This document shows positions 1-9,526 of a DNA stretch of 64,000 bases, piece after piece. The notes under the pieces were generated by a model. It was not told where the DNA came from and did not search any database. It was given only the letters and a program-made list of their open reading frames with translations. The position numbers were made by a program, and so were the translations under genes. How positions within the stretch are numbered: the first letter of the stretch is position 1; every line of letters starts with the position of its first letter. Source of the stretch: Rutpela maculata (Eukaryota; Arthropoda; Insecta; Coleoptera; Cerambycidae); contig OW386292.2 in assembly GCA_936432065.2 (NCBI GenBank), forward strand, positions 14,724,918-14,788,917, written 5' to 3'.

Positions 1-235
1 CAACAATGTCGTTTATGAAAATTATAAAGAACAATGGTCCCAGCACACTCCCTTGGGGGACGCCCATGGTGACTAAGCTAGTATCAGATTCATAAACAAC
101 ACCGCTGCTCTTTATAACAACTTTCTGTGTCTTATCCATCAAATATGACTTCAGCCAGTTTGAAGCAGTATTTTTTATTCCATATGTATCTAGTTCATTA
201 ACAGCAACTTCAGATTTACTGTATCAAACCCACGC
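1..235 (-). pseudogene. Non-LTR retrotransposon reverse transcriptase fragment
   Basis: Read on the minus strand, this stretch is open and encodes an RT fingers/palm segment. It runs from FDTVN near 230, through a TASNWLKSYL-like stretch, to the hallmark block GVPQGSVLGPLFF and INDI near the window edge. These motifs are typical of Jockey/CR1-type non-LTR elements, where the RT copies element RNA at a nicked target. The YxDD block would lie to the left of base 1, so the copy is cut by the window edge. Homology stops abruptly near 235, as expected for a 5'-truncated insertion. The clade assignment is inference. Confidence 0.8.
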
Positions 236-789
236 TAGGAATTAAATGTTTTTCATAATGATTAAACTAAGGAACAATTTTAGACATGTCCGAAAAAAAG
301 AAAATTGGCTGTAGTTTTCAAAATGGCATCCATTTATAAAAAAAACTGTTACCAATGTTGTTTGGGCAAAAACTTTTTTAAATAATAAGTAACAAAAGTA
401 ATTAAATATTTTAAACTTATTATTTAAATACTTTCTGAATATTTAAATATTTTGGTAACAGTGAAATATTTTGAAGCATAATTAAGTGTAACAATAGCCT
501 TTAATGGCTAAACTTCACCAAATTGTATTTTCTATTTTTGTAGAAATCAATAAAGAATTACTATTATCATTATCATCATTATTATTATATTAAATACTAT
601 TTGACTATTTGAGCTGTCAAAATTTTAGGTTTCATGACTTTCATGAACTTCTACAACACTATTTTAATACCTCTATACTTAATCAGTTCTAGTTGGGTAT
701 TGGACTTTTACTTATCTGTAAAGCTAGTAGACCTTTGCGTCTTCTGCAAATACCCAAATAAAGCACAGAGACTATGATACTAGAATACC
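236..789. other. AT-rich intergenic DNA with ATTTAAATA-type runs
   Basis: No coding potential seen. Positions 395-480 hold several imperfect ATTTAAATA(C/T) words that recur at 1960-2250. A short match (AATTTTAGACATGTCC near 279-294) recurs inverted near 2450-2465, but no longer inverted arm was found. Confidence 0.5.
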
Positions 790-1725
790 ACTATTTAGTG
801 GATTGTGTGGATACTGAACGCCGTGCCCCCGCAAACTGCCAAAAACCATCCCCAAACGGGGATTAACGCTATTATAATTGTTTGAGGGACTCTCACTTGA
901 TGATCCCCCGTTTTCGAGAATGCTGAACACTGTGGTTCTGGTGGAATTCCTCCCCGTAAATGGCCAATAACAACCATCTAAAAGAGTGAGAGTGCGTTCT
1001 CAGCATACCCCCGGGCAGAGCTCCCCCCCCGTTTTTGACGTCAACAAAGTAGTCATTTTCATTTACTGTAGAGCTGAAAAAAGATGAATGTATATTTGTG
1101 TACATATTTTGTGGGGAAAATAGGTTAATATGATAACTGAAACATCTGATTTATAATTTTCTTACATTATAAAATACAATGCTAAAAAAAAATTAAACCA
1201 ATAAGTAAATTTATTTTCATTTCAAATTTATTTTCTACGTTCTTTGAACCCGTGCAGTTACACTCATTATGAAAATGCGATGGGGTATTTTTTTGCTATT
1301 GAGGGGGTGAACGAGTGTCATGCTCTCGATTCGTGGTCCTCTACGTGTTCGGCATGCTCGAAAATGGGAGGGAAACCTTTTTGTCCAGTGGTATGATGAG
1401 AGTGCTCTCTCACTCCTGTAGAGGGTGGTTATTGGTTGTTGAGGGGGTGGGCGGGTGTAAAGCACGGGTTTCAGAGTCTTCCCCATATTGGCATGCTAGA
1501 AAACGAGGCATCATTAAGTTAGATTCCGTGAAAAATGATAAATACGTGTTTGACACTGTTTGGGAGTGGTTTTTGGCCGTTTGCGGGGGTGGATCACCCC
1601 AACGAGAAATTCTACCACCACCATAGTGTCAGCATCCTCTAAAACGGGGGAGAACTACTTTGGTTGCATCACACAATACTCGGGATTTTCGGGTCTCTTT
1701 TTGACTCATACAATCCACAAATTCT
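790..1725. repeat. Foldback (inverted-repeat) element
   Basis: The left outer segment (GTGGATTGTGTGG near 798) and the right segment (CAATCCACAAA near 1710) are inverted copies. So are GTTTTTGGCAGTTTGCGGGG, read as the complement of about 820-850, and the matching text at 1567-1590. GGGGG- and CCCCC-rich blocks recur inside. The short reading frames here show no domain and are treated as chance. No transposase was seen, so this is probably a non-autonomous foldback. Confidence 0.55.
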
Positions 1726-1959
1726 GTTCAACTGTTCTCTGTCACAATCACAAAACGTATACACTAACAGTTAACACTTACTGTCTCTGTCTGCTCTCAA
1801 CCAACTTTCTGGGAATCAAGACGTGAATGACTGAAGACTGAATGATGCAATATATTTATTAACTACATAGTACAGTACATGTCTTGATTCTTAACGAGTA
1901 TCTGCCTGTCTCCATGATGTATTTGGTTATATTTGTCGTATTTATTTACATAATTTTGA

Positions 1960-2265
1960 GATTCAAATACTTAGAGGATATTCAAATATTTCTGAATGTA
2001 TTTAAATACTGTCAGAAAAGGATTTAAATACCTACTTATTTAAAAGTATTTAAATACTTCCCAGTTATTTAAATAGTTTAAGTATTTATAAATACGTTTA
2101 GGATCATTTTCGAATACTAAGTAGTAAATATTTCAGATAAAATATTTGCAAGTATAAATATTAAATACTTGCTGCAAGAAGTATTTAAGTACTCGGTATT
2201 TAAATACTTTTTAGTATTTAAATACTTATGAGGTATTTGTAAGTACATATTTGCCCAGCTCTGTG
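1960..2265. repeat. ATTTAAATAC-rich degenerate repeat ending in a hAT-like terminus
   Basis: At least eight imperfect copies of TATTTAAATACTT-like words fall between 1960 and 2245. They are followed directly by TTTGCCCAGCTCTG at 2250-2263, whose complement CAGAGCTGGGCAAA resembles hAT-type terminal repeats. The opposite terminus was not found, so the hAT link is only suggestive. Confidence 0.4.
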
Positions 2266-2599
2266 TTGAATTTTATATTTTACTTTAAGAACTGAGTCAT
2301 TTTTCTGGAAAATGGTAACTCCCATCCAAATATTGTATAGGAACAAAATTGTAGAAAATTTTATGCACTTTGTTTTTTGTGCAGAAAGTTTTTCTCCGTC
2401 TTTTTTAGTTTTTGCGTTAAATGACAAAAACGATATTTGCAAATTTTTTTTAGGACATGTCTAAAATTGCACCCCCCGGGGAGGGGGTGCAGCACTTACC
2501 CTTAGAGTGGGCTCCCGTAGTATAGGCGTCGTTTTTTATTTCATATGAGTCGAATCATTATCACAGGTTATGTCACGAGAGCTCTGAATTTTATCGGAT

Positions 2600-2740
2600 A
2601 AACTGCGGGTAGCTTTTTTCTGTAAAATTTTGTTTAGAAAATGTTCGGGACTTAATAATAATTTACCTTGTGTAAATTATTAAGTCGATAACATTTGCTT
2701 AAAAGCAAAATTTTACAAAAAACATAGCTACCCGCAGTTT
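2600..2740. repeat. Compact hairpin (snapback) repeat
   Basis: AAACTGCGGGTAGCT at about 2600-2614 is mirrored by AGCTACCCGCAGTTT at 2726-2740. The arms continue inward with TGTAAAATTTTG / CAAAATTTTACA and the centre is AATTTAC / GTAAATT. The whole 141 bp can fold into one long hairpin. No ORF is present. Confidence 0.7.
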
Positions 2741-2942
2741 GTGTGAGGGTTATATGTCAAGATTATTTCCCAAATGAACAAATTCCTTACGTACTTTTTT
2801 CTCTGTTAATTTTAACAAATTCCATTTTCCCAAAACAATTTATTTTTGATTTGGAAATATACTTCCTTATTAATTAATTGACGGCGACGAGTTCTATAAA
2901 CGACTTTTGCTTCGTAGCCATGGAAACGGATAGATGCTTATT

Positions 2943-3477
2943 ATACTCTTCGCAACTACGCAAACAAAGAGTATGATCGGCACATTTCTAAAATCGGAAG
3001 TATCGCTCATAGGGAAAAAAATTCATATCATTGTGTTAGTGAACGAATTCCGAACAACTTTCAAAATGTCCGTCTGTCTGTCCGTCACGTTTCTTGTAAG
3101 CACGATAACTTAAGAAAGAAAAGTCCGATTGTATTGAAATTTGAAACGTAAGTTAGTGTTAGCTAGGGGAAGACCCCTATTTTTGAACAAAATCGATCAG
3201 TAATTAAAAATGTTATTAATGATTTAAATCTGAGATTTTTTTTTTGATTTTTATGTTTTTGTAAAAATTTACATTTTTTACATTTTTTTCCGTGTTAGGT
3301 AGGTCTTACGCTTTTGACTCGGATTCCAATGGTCCCAGGTTCAAAACCCACATGGAGTATGGTATAGTTTTTTTTTATTTTTACTTTATTTTACAGATTC
3401 TTTCACCAACTAAGTTCGTACTATACAATTAAAAATGTCTAAAACTAACATTATTTACAAAAAACTGCGAAGAGTAT
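2943..3477. repeat. Short inverted-repeat element with ATACTCTTCGCA ends
   Basis: ATACTCTTCGCA at 2943-2954 and TGCGAAGAGTAT at 3466-3477 are perfect 12-bp inverted termini bounding 535 bp. Inside are a GTCCGTCTGTCTGTCCGTC stretch near 3069 and the word CCCAGGTTCAAAACCC near 3333, which resembles a pol III B box. No ORF was seen. It is probably a non-autonomous element; superfamily not determined. Confidence 0.6.
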
Positions 3478-4685
3478 CCTATAGAATGTGTTTTTAGCTT
3501 GTTTGACTTTTATATGCGATCGTGATTGTAAATCTGACAATTTGTGACAGTTTGATATTAAAAATATTTTTGTTAAATTGCATAAATACACCGTTAGTAC
3601 GTAGTAATTATAAACAAAAATAATAATTCTTGAATTTGTAGTGTTTTATTTTGTTTTTAGTCCAATTGAGAGTAAATTATGTGCACTTAAAAGCTAGAGG
3701 TAATTTATTCGCTGGTAATTTAAAAAAAAAAGCTAGCTTGCGTTTATTCAGTGTGTAAAATTGTTGCCATTGGTTATTGGTTGAAATTTAAAAATTCACG
3801 AAATGTCATTGGTCTATAATTTATGAGGGAAATAATCAGTTATTTTTCCGCCCAAACCTTAGAATTTATTGTACTCGTCCACCGTGTTTTTTCTACTTTT
3901 ACTGCTATACATTACAACAGCATTACATTTTATGGTGTTAATCACACACGTCACATTTTATTTGTAATTTCTGCATTCCTCATGGAATTATGTGTTATAA
4001 TATAAACCTCGGTATAAAATAAATCTCGTGTCAGCCATGAAAAATGATTGGTTATTATGCTTCGGTTCCAGATTGTTCATTTCACGTTATTTATAGCAGC
4101 AATTTGACGTAACGTGTGAGCGAGGCTAAAAATTCAAATTAAAACGATATTAATTGCTGTGTGGTTAGATTTTCAACCCCTACATAATCTGGTATTATTT
4201 GTTTCATATAGTTCGATGTATCGAAAAACGTTTGATATATTGAATGTGTATAAGGGTTCGATTATTCCTAGATACGTAACAACTATCTCTTCAATACATG
4301 CCTTGTTTGCTTCTAACATAGTCACAAAATGTCTATTAAAAAGGATAGATAAACATAACTTCCCATAGGTAACAGTGGCGGGTATGTGTAGAAGGGTAAA
4401 TATTTTCATAAAAATGAATTATTGTAATTCCTGCATTACCTGCAGCTACAAATCAATAAAAGGTCTCATCATTCATAAAAATCACATTTCTCTATTCTTT
4501 CTGAAAGTTTAGGTATAATAAGAGGGTAAATATTATACATATTTACATGGCTAAATTGTTAATATTTTTGATTTGAATGTTGGTCATTATAATTTATTAT
4601 GTTTCTGCGCTATTGAATGGTATATTTAATAAACACCACAAATTAGACAAACCTCAAATTCAATGTCAAGATTGTCTGGGTGGGG
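3478..4685. other. No recognisable feature
   Basis: AT-rich sequence. The short open frames at 3823-4005 and 4159-4409 show no domain, repeat or codon pattern that would support a gene. Confidence 0.5.
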
Positions 4686-4689
4686 TAAA

Positions 4690-5170
4690 AAAAAATTTGA
4701 GGCCTTTGGTTTTTGTACACACACTAAATCACAATTTTATTTTTTCACCCCCTTTAATAACGGGGTGGGGGTGGTAATGGGGGTGGCCAAAGCCAAAAAA
4801 TTTGTTGAAACCTTAGCTTCTCTTATATATATATACTAAATTTATATATACTAAATATCAATTTTATGGACTCTTACTTCCTTGACTTACCTATTTACCC
4901 CCATTTGCCTCAATTTACCCTCCAACTCTTCAAAGGAATAAGATCAGAATAGTATGTAGTTCCAGATTTCGTTAAAACACATACGTATACCAAATTTCAA
5001 GTCAATATCTTAAACAGTTCCAGAGTAATCGTGCGCACAAAAAAATACATATGGAACGACAGACAGAATTTTTTTTATCAAACTTAAAATCTCGGCATTT
5101 CATGACATTCTAACCCCATTTAAACAATAACAATTAAAAAAAAATTTTTTTGCGTTACTATACTTCCACA
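4690..5170 (+). repeat. Dispersed repeat family copy 1 (ACTTCCAC family)
   Basis: Shares an ordered set of words with four other places in the window: ACACACTAAATCACAATTTT, CCCCTTTAATAAcGGGGTGG, TTTCAAGTCAATATCT, an ACAGACAGA stretch, CTTAAAATCTCG and finally TTACTATACTTCCAC. The other copies start near 12640, 35755, 56155 and 57325. This copy lacks the left third seen in the 57-kb copy. No protein is encoded. Confidence 0.7.
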
Positions 5171-5849
5171 AACACATTTTTGTTTTTGTGTAGCTTCTAA
5201 GCACTGAAGTTTATCCAAGAAAATAAATATGTAGATATTTATTAAAATAATGACAATATTGTACCTATTTTGTGTAATAATTGTCGGTTAAATTTTCATA
5301 ACCTCTAGGTACACAAGCGCAGATTTAACAAATAAAATAGGTAGAGAGTACACATGTTAAAATTGTTGCTAAAATTTAATTGCTATTCACCTTATTACAA
5401 CTGTAAACAGAACCCCATCATGTTAAGACTATGAAGTTTATACTTACTTATGATATGAAACGATCGATTTACTTTTTGTTCTAAACTGTTTTAATGGCGG
5501 ACACGTCAAATGGAGATTACGATAATCGAACTGAACCCATTGTGTCCGAAACGTTACGAATAGATCGACTAGCCAATCAGGAACTTATAGTTTGCAACTG
5601 AAGTACCTTAGACTCTAAATATCTCAGCAACAAACAAATCAGTACACATTATGTATCTGGAGATAAGTTCTTTGATCGAAGGTATAAGGCATATAGGCTA
5701 GAATTTTGACGATTGATTGTATGTGTTCATAACTATTATGTTGCTGCACATTCGCCGTCTTTAGCTGTTTTCAACCCATATAGTCCATTGTGAAGGACTG
5801 ATGTTGACAGTATACCTACTTCTTAATTGTTATTTTTCATTATTAGATT

Positions 5850-6040
5850 TGCCGAAGTCAGTAAGACATTTGACAAAGTATATTACATTTATTTAGCCAA
5901 TCTAACCTTATAATTCAGTCTGGTGTTCCCCAAGGTTCATATCTAGGGCAGATTTTAAATCGTCTATTGTATATAACAGTCACATTATTATTTGATGAAG
6001 TTTTACAAAGATCATTCTTGACAAGTATTTTTTGTTTCAG
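5850..6040 (+). pseudogene. Degraded non-LTR RT fragment
   Basis: The + strand encodes SKTFDKV near 5860 and, in another frame, QSGVPQGSYLGQ near 5912. Together these are the two RT blocks (xxFDxV and GVPQGS) in a frameshifted relic. It ends at the polypyrimidine and AG before the first Fas3 exon in the window. Very short and decayed. Confidence 0.5.
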
Positions 6041-6204
6041 AATTATTAGCAGCGCAAGTCGAAGTAGAAAAGAAAGAAATTATGAGGCTGCCAGGAGAAA
6101 ATGCCACCTTCATGTGTCGAGTTGGTGTACCGCTGCAATATTGTCGGATAGAGATACCTGGATTTAGGACGTATAACTTAAACAAGGGGTCTATAGATAA
6201 AGAT
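6041..6204 (+). CDS. Fas3: Fasciclin-3 exon: end of signal peptide and first half of Ig domain 1
   Basis: Follows TTTGTTTCAG and ends at GAT before the donor GTAAGT. Two bases complete a split codon, then the frame reads LLAAQVEVEKKEIM, ENATFMCRVG, LQYCRIEIPG and RTYNLNKGS. The CRxGxxxxYCRIEIPG signature is characteristic of insect Fasciclin 3, a homophilic Ig adhesion protein of epithelial septate junctions and axons. LLAAQ looks like the end of a signal peptide, and NAT is a potential glycosylation site. The intron before it is phase 1 and the one after is phase 0. No upstream exon carrying the initiator Met was recognised, so the gene probably starts before the window. The Fas3 call rests on the combined exon set. 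Confidence 0.9.
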
Positions 6205-6559
6205 GTAAGTCTGTTTATCCTAGCGTTAACTTAATTTTAAGTGTAGCTGAAAGTTAATTCTTAAAAATGATTATTTTGATGTACACATTTATAATATCGA
6301 CTTCAAAAAACTAAAAACTTAGATTGATATGAGTTTACTGCACTACCAAAACAAAGAAATAAAACAAACCACACCTTAAAAGTTCTCGAAAAGACATCCG
6401 AAAATATCACCTCCTGCAATTTACTCAGTACACTCCTGTTCTTTCTAGTCTATTTTTTTTAAACCTATTATGTATAGATTTAATGCATTATCTTCAGGTG
6501 GTCTCTAAGGAACTATTCAAAAACTTCAGTTTTATGGATAAAACCTTCACGGAAATACT

Positions 6560-6700
6560 CTAAAAAGTTAAGATACGTTGCGGAGCTCCACAAGGGTCTG
6601 TTTTTGGTCCAGTTCTCTTTTTGCTATATATAAATGACTTGGCAACTATCAATATATCGGGAAGTATTATGCTTTTTGCTTTTTGCCAATGGCCACCGTT
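6560..6700 (+). pseudogene. Degraded non-LTR RT fragment (GAPQGSVFGPVLF block)
   Basis: The + strand reads RCGAPQGSVFGPVLFLLYIN followed by DLATINISG, the RT domain-4 block that binds template and dNTP in non-LTR retrotransposons. The frame is lost soon after, so only about 45 codons are recognisable. It lies in the Fas3 intron between 6204 and 7824, upstream of the longer fragment at 6980. Confidence 0.65.
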
Positions 6701-6979
6701 TTGCGATATAAAAAAAAATAAGTATATTAACATGAGGAAATTTGTTCCACACCCCTGTCGTAGTAACAAAAATGGTATTTTGCAAACTTCTGTTTGTTGC
6801 TTACCAGATACTGATAATAATATCCATATTATCTCTTCCAATAAACAATTTAGGAACGCCGTAAAAAATTCTTAATTGGTAAACACTATTAGGAATACTA
6901 TGGCGATAAATTTTAATGTGTTTAAATTATTATCATATACATATTATCATATGTTTCGCCTTAGATTTAGTAAACTTTG

Positions 6980-7525
6980 TTTATGAGAATTATTTCTTTG
7001 GACAATAAAGCGTATGACGGGAAATCTACATTAACCAATCTGTTCCTCGTAACACAATTTATTTCAGATAACCTAGATGTTAACATACAAGTTGATGTAA
7101 TTCACATCGATCTTTCCAAAGTCTTTGATAGACCTGGCTACGGAATTTTGCTTAGTAAACTTTGTATTGTAGGTCATTTTTCTTTGTTATTAACGTCTTT
7201 CCAATGTTATTTAAGCGATATGCAATGGATTTCAAGTCCAAATTCTGGGGCTCCACAGGGTTCCATTCTGAACCTCTTCGTGTTTATTTTATTTAGTAGT
7301 GATGTAGTAAAGGATTGAGGTGTTGACATCTTGCTGTATGCTGATGATGCAAACATTTTTTTCGCTTTAAATTTAGGTGCTGACTATGAAAAGTTAGAGA
7401 TTAACACAGATCGACAAAACAAAAAAAAGGGGGCTTTTGCTGAAATCGATTCTGATATTAAAAAAAATTTATGGTATCAATTTTTGTCTACCACCCTTTT
7501 ATCCCTTAAAAAAGGTAAAAAATAG
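6980..7525 (+). pseudogene. Non-LTR retrotransposon RT fragment with YADD box
   Basis: One frame (6977-7315) encodes STLTNLFLVTQFI, VDVIHIDLSKVFDRPGYGIL (the RT first-aspartate block), CYLSDMQ and SGAPQGSILN. It is interrupted by a stop at 7316-7318. The same region then gives LLYADDANIF near 7331, the catalytic YxDD box of RT. The order of blocks is that of Jockey/RTE-type elements. Sense orientation within the Fas3 intron; no endonuclease domain or poly(A) tail recognised. A dead copy. Confidence 0.8.
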
Positions 7526-7823
7526 GTCTTGTCAATTTGCACTACTATGATACAAACGGTACTTTTAATGACGCATCCGCGGCATTTAAATACAGACTGT
7601 TAGGCATCTAGGCAAGCGGCTACGTCTCCCGATGTAAAAGAGGAATTTTGAAGCGCATAGAGACTCTAGAAAATACTTTTTTTTGCACTTCGCTCTAGAA
7701 TTAATAGATCTTTCAGAAAATGTAATAAAATATGTAATAAAAAAAATGCCAATTGAACGCATTGGTACATGTACTGTAGAAGGTATATTTTCTCTTTAAT
7801 CGGGATTTTATCAATTTTTTCAG

Positions 7824-7974
7824 GTTTCGTATTATGGACAGGGCCTAGAAGCCGGCCAGTGTGGCTTCACGATAAACCAAGTGCAAGAAAAGAACAATGG
7901 TAACATAAAATGTACCCTAGGGTTATTCAGCGAAGCGACTGAATCGATTGGTACGATGCAGTTGATTGTAGCGA
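7824..7974 (+). CDS. Fas3: Fasciclin-3 exon: second half of Ig domain 1
   Basis: Acceptor TTTTTTCAG, donor GTAAGT, entry phase 0 and exit phase 1. Encodes VSYYGQGLEAGQCGFTIN followed by NNGNIKCTLGLFSEATESIG and MQLIVA. The AGQCGFTI and GNIKCTLG cysteines pair in type with the two cysteines of the preceding exon, so domain 1 holds the extra cysteine pair typical of Fas3. IKCTLG is the F-strand cysteine of the Ig fold. The frame is open throughout and joins both neighbours without a stop. Confidence 0.92.
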
Positions 7975-8032
7975 GTAAGTTGAAATGTTTTCAAGCAAGC
8001 TATTATATTATTAATTTCATATCTGATTTCAG

Positions 8033-8167
8033 AAGCTCCAGCCATTCCTGAGCTCGAGATGAGCAGCGGGACAGACTCGCTGAGGGTGTACAAAGTCAAT
8101 GATGTGTTGGAAGCTTCCTGTATGGTTAAAGATGGCCGACCTGTGGCTAATATCAGTTGGTACTTAG
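8033..8167 (+). CDS. Fas3: Fasciclin-3 exon: first half of Ig domain 2
   Basis: Acceptor ATTTCAG, donor GTAAGT, phase 1 at both ends. Encodes KAPAIPELEMSS, SLRVYKVNDVLEASCMVKDG and RPVANISWYL. EASC supplies the B-strand cysteine and SWYL the core tryptophan of a canonical Ig domain. NIS is a potential N-glycosylation site. Only 58 bp of intron separates it from the previous exon. Confidence 0.92.
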
Positions 8168-8756
8168 GTAAGTGTTTAGGTTGATGTGCAGATCTGAATC
8201 TTTCTCATTTTAATGTTCAAATCAGACCCTGCAGTTGAAAAAGCGGAGACAATATCCATTACCCACCGACATTGCTAGTATCGGGATGGGGATCGAACCC
8301 AATACACGATAGACAACTTCTATTGGTTACATTTTTTGTGTCACCCAACCAGAAAATTTTCTTCCTATATGTTATAGTTTACGAGATATTCGCCAGTGAA
8401 AATCGATAATTAATAAATAAATGAATATTTCTATCAAAGTAGTTTACCGTGGTCTGCTAATAAATCACAGTCACAAAACAATCTTTATTTTACAACATTC
8501 GACGTATTTACTAACGTAATATTTTGTCGAAATCTATACATTTCTTTAAATATACAGTGTGACTCACTTAAAATGAAAACACCCTTATAACTCCGATTTG
8601 AATCAAATTTTACTCAAGTATAGAACAAATTAGGATCTACTTATAACCAGAAAAACATTCGCCTGCTACCAGAAATAAGATATAACCAAAGTCAAACTAT
8701 ATGAGATACTTATATCTTATATCAGAAATAGTATCTCACTATTTTATCTGTTTCAG

Positions 8757-8954
8757 ATGAGGACCTCATTACTGAGCATAACCTCAAAATGCCAACCGTG
8801 ATAGATTTGGCCAAGGAAAATTTACAATCGAAGCAGCAAAATCTTTCAAGGGTTCTACAGGCCTCTGATAATGGTAAAGTTTTAAGATGTGTTGCCTACC
8901 ATCCAGCTTATCCCAGGGGATACGCAGAAACTCAGCGACAGTTGGATATTATAT
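8757..8954 (+). CDS. Fas3: Fasciclin-3 exon: second half of Ig domain 2
   Basis: Acceptor GTTTCAG, donor GTAAGT, phase 1 at both ends. Encodes EDLITEHNLKMPTVIDLA, an NLSRVLQASDNGKVLRCVAY stretch and HPAYPRGYAETQRQLDII. VLRCVAYH holds the F-strand cysteine that would bond to EASC of the previous exon. NLS is a potential glycosylation site. The open frame continues into the next exon. Confidence 0.92.
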
Positions 8955-9014
8955 GTAAGTAAAACGTTCTGAAATAATGTGGTAGCGAAATTTTTACAAA
9001 ATTTGTATTTTTAG

Positions 9015-9202
9015 TTCCCCCACTTCCACTAGATGAACCAGGGGATAAGTTCGGCTACCAAATGGGCAGGGTAGGCTTGATAAACGTCACAATTGAAGCC
9101 AATCCTAGGCCAAAAATAGAATGGAGTGTCGGAGGTCAAACGCTCAAAGAAGGAGCAACAGACAATACTGGAAGAATGAAATCAGAGCCAATTATAGATT
9201 TG
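9015..9202 (+). CDS. Fas3: Fasciclin-3 exon: first half of Ig-like domain 3
   Basis: Acceptor ATTTTTAG, donor GTAAGA, entry phase 1 and exit phase 0. Encodes FPPLPLDEPGDKFGY, VGLINVTIEANPRPKIEWSV and the region up to SEPIIDL. The ANPRPKIEW motif marks an Ig domain, but the usual B-strand cysteine is replaced (NVTIEA). To my knowledge Fas3 proteins likewise lack the disulfide in their third domain. NVT is a potential glycosylation site. The next exon is 8.8 kb away. Confidence 0.9.
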
Positions 9203-9230
9203 GTAAGAATTTTTTTATAGTTGTAGCAAA

Positions 9231-9455
9231 CCGGGTGACAACGATCGCAGTTAATTGAAGCATTCTAGATTCTAAACAAAACTTGGCTCTAAAAGAACCA
9301 AGTCGGTGTAAAACTCACCAAAATAGCTCAAACCTTTCCCAGAATTCTGAAAATGCGATAACATACGGGGTGTTCCATTTAAAAATCAAGAATTAGTGTC
9401 ACTATGCCGAGTTTCATTTGATGTCTTGAAAAACAATGATATTATTGTCACCCGG
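9231..9455. repeat. Small inverted-repeat element (CCGGGTGACAA termini)
   Basis: CCGGGTGACAA at 9231-9241 and TTGTCACCCGG at 9445-9455 are perfect 11-bp inverted ends 225 bp apart. No ORF. The short GGGTGTTCCATTTAAA word inside is a common filler of insect foldback elements. Non-autonomous; superfamily unknown. Confidence 0.5.
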
Positions 9456-9526
9456 TATACTATAGTATGGCGGGCTAGTAGCCCCACTCGGTCGGTATGG
9501 CATTTCGCTTTTGCCGAGTCTCTTTT

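Noticed and set aside
3325..3350. B-box-like word GGTTCAAAACC suggesting a tRNA or SINE
   Set aside because: No matching A box, acceptor stem or poly(A)/T end was found, and the word lies within the TIR-bounded element 2943-3477.
3823..4005. Short hydrophobic ORF considered as the missing Fas3 signal-peptide exon
   Set aside because: It does not end in a phase-1 donor compatible with the exon at 6041, and the N-terminus lacks a convincing cleavable signal leading into LLAAQ.
8270..8320. Minus-strand GGGTTCGATCCCC word, and a similar + strand word near 47387-47399, suggesting tRNA genes
   Set aside because: T-arm-like only. Neither site can be folded into a cloverleaf with acceptor, D and anticodon stems by eye.
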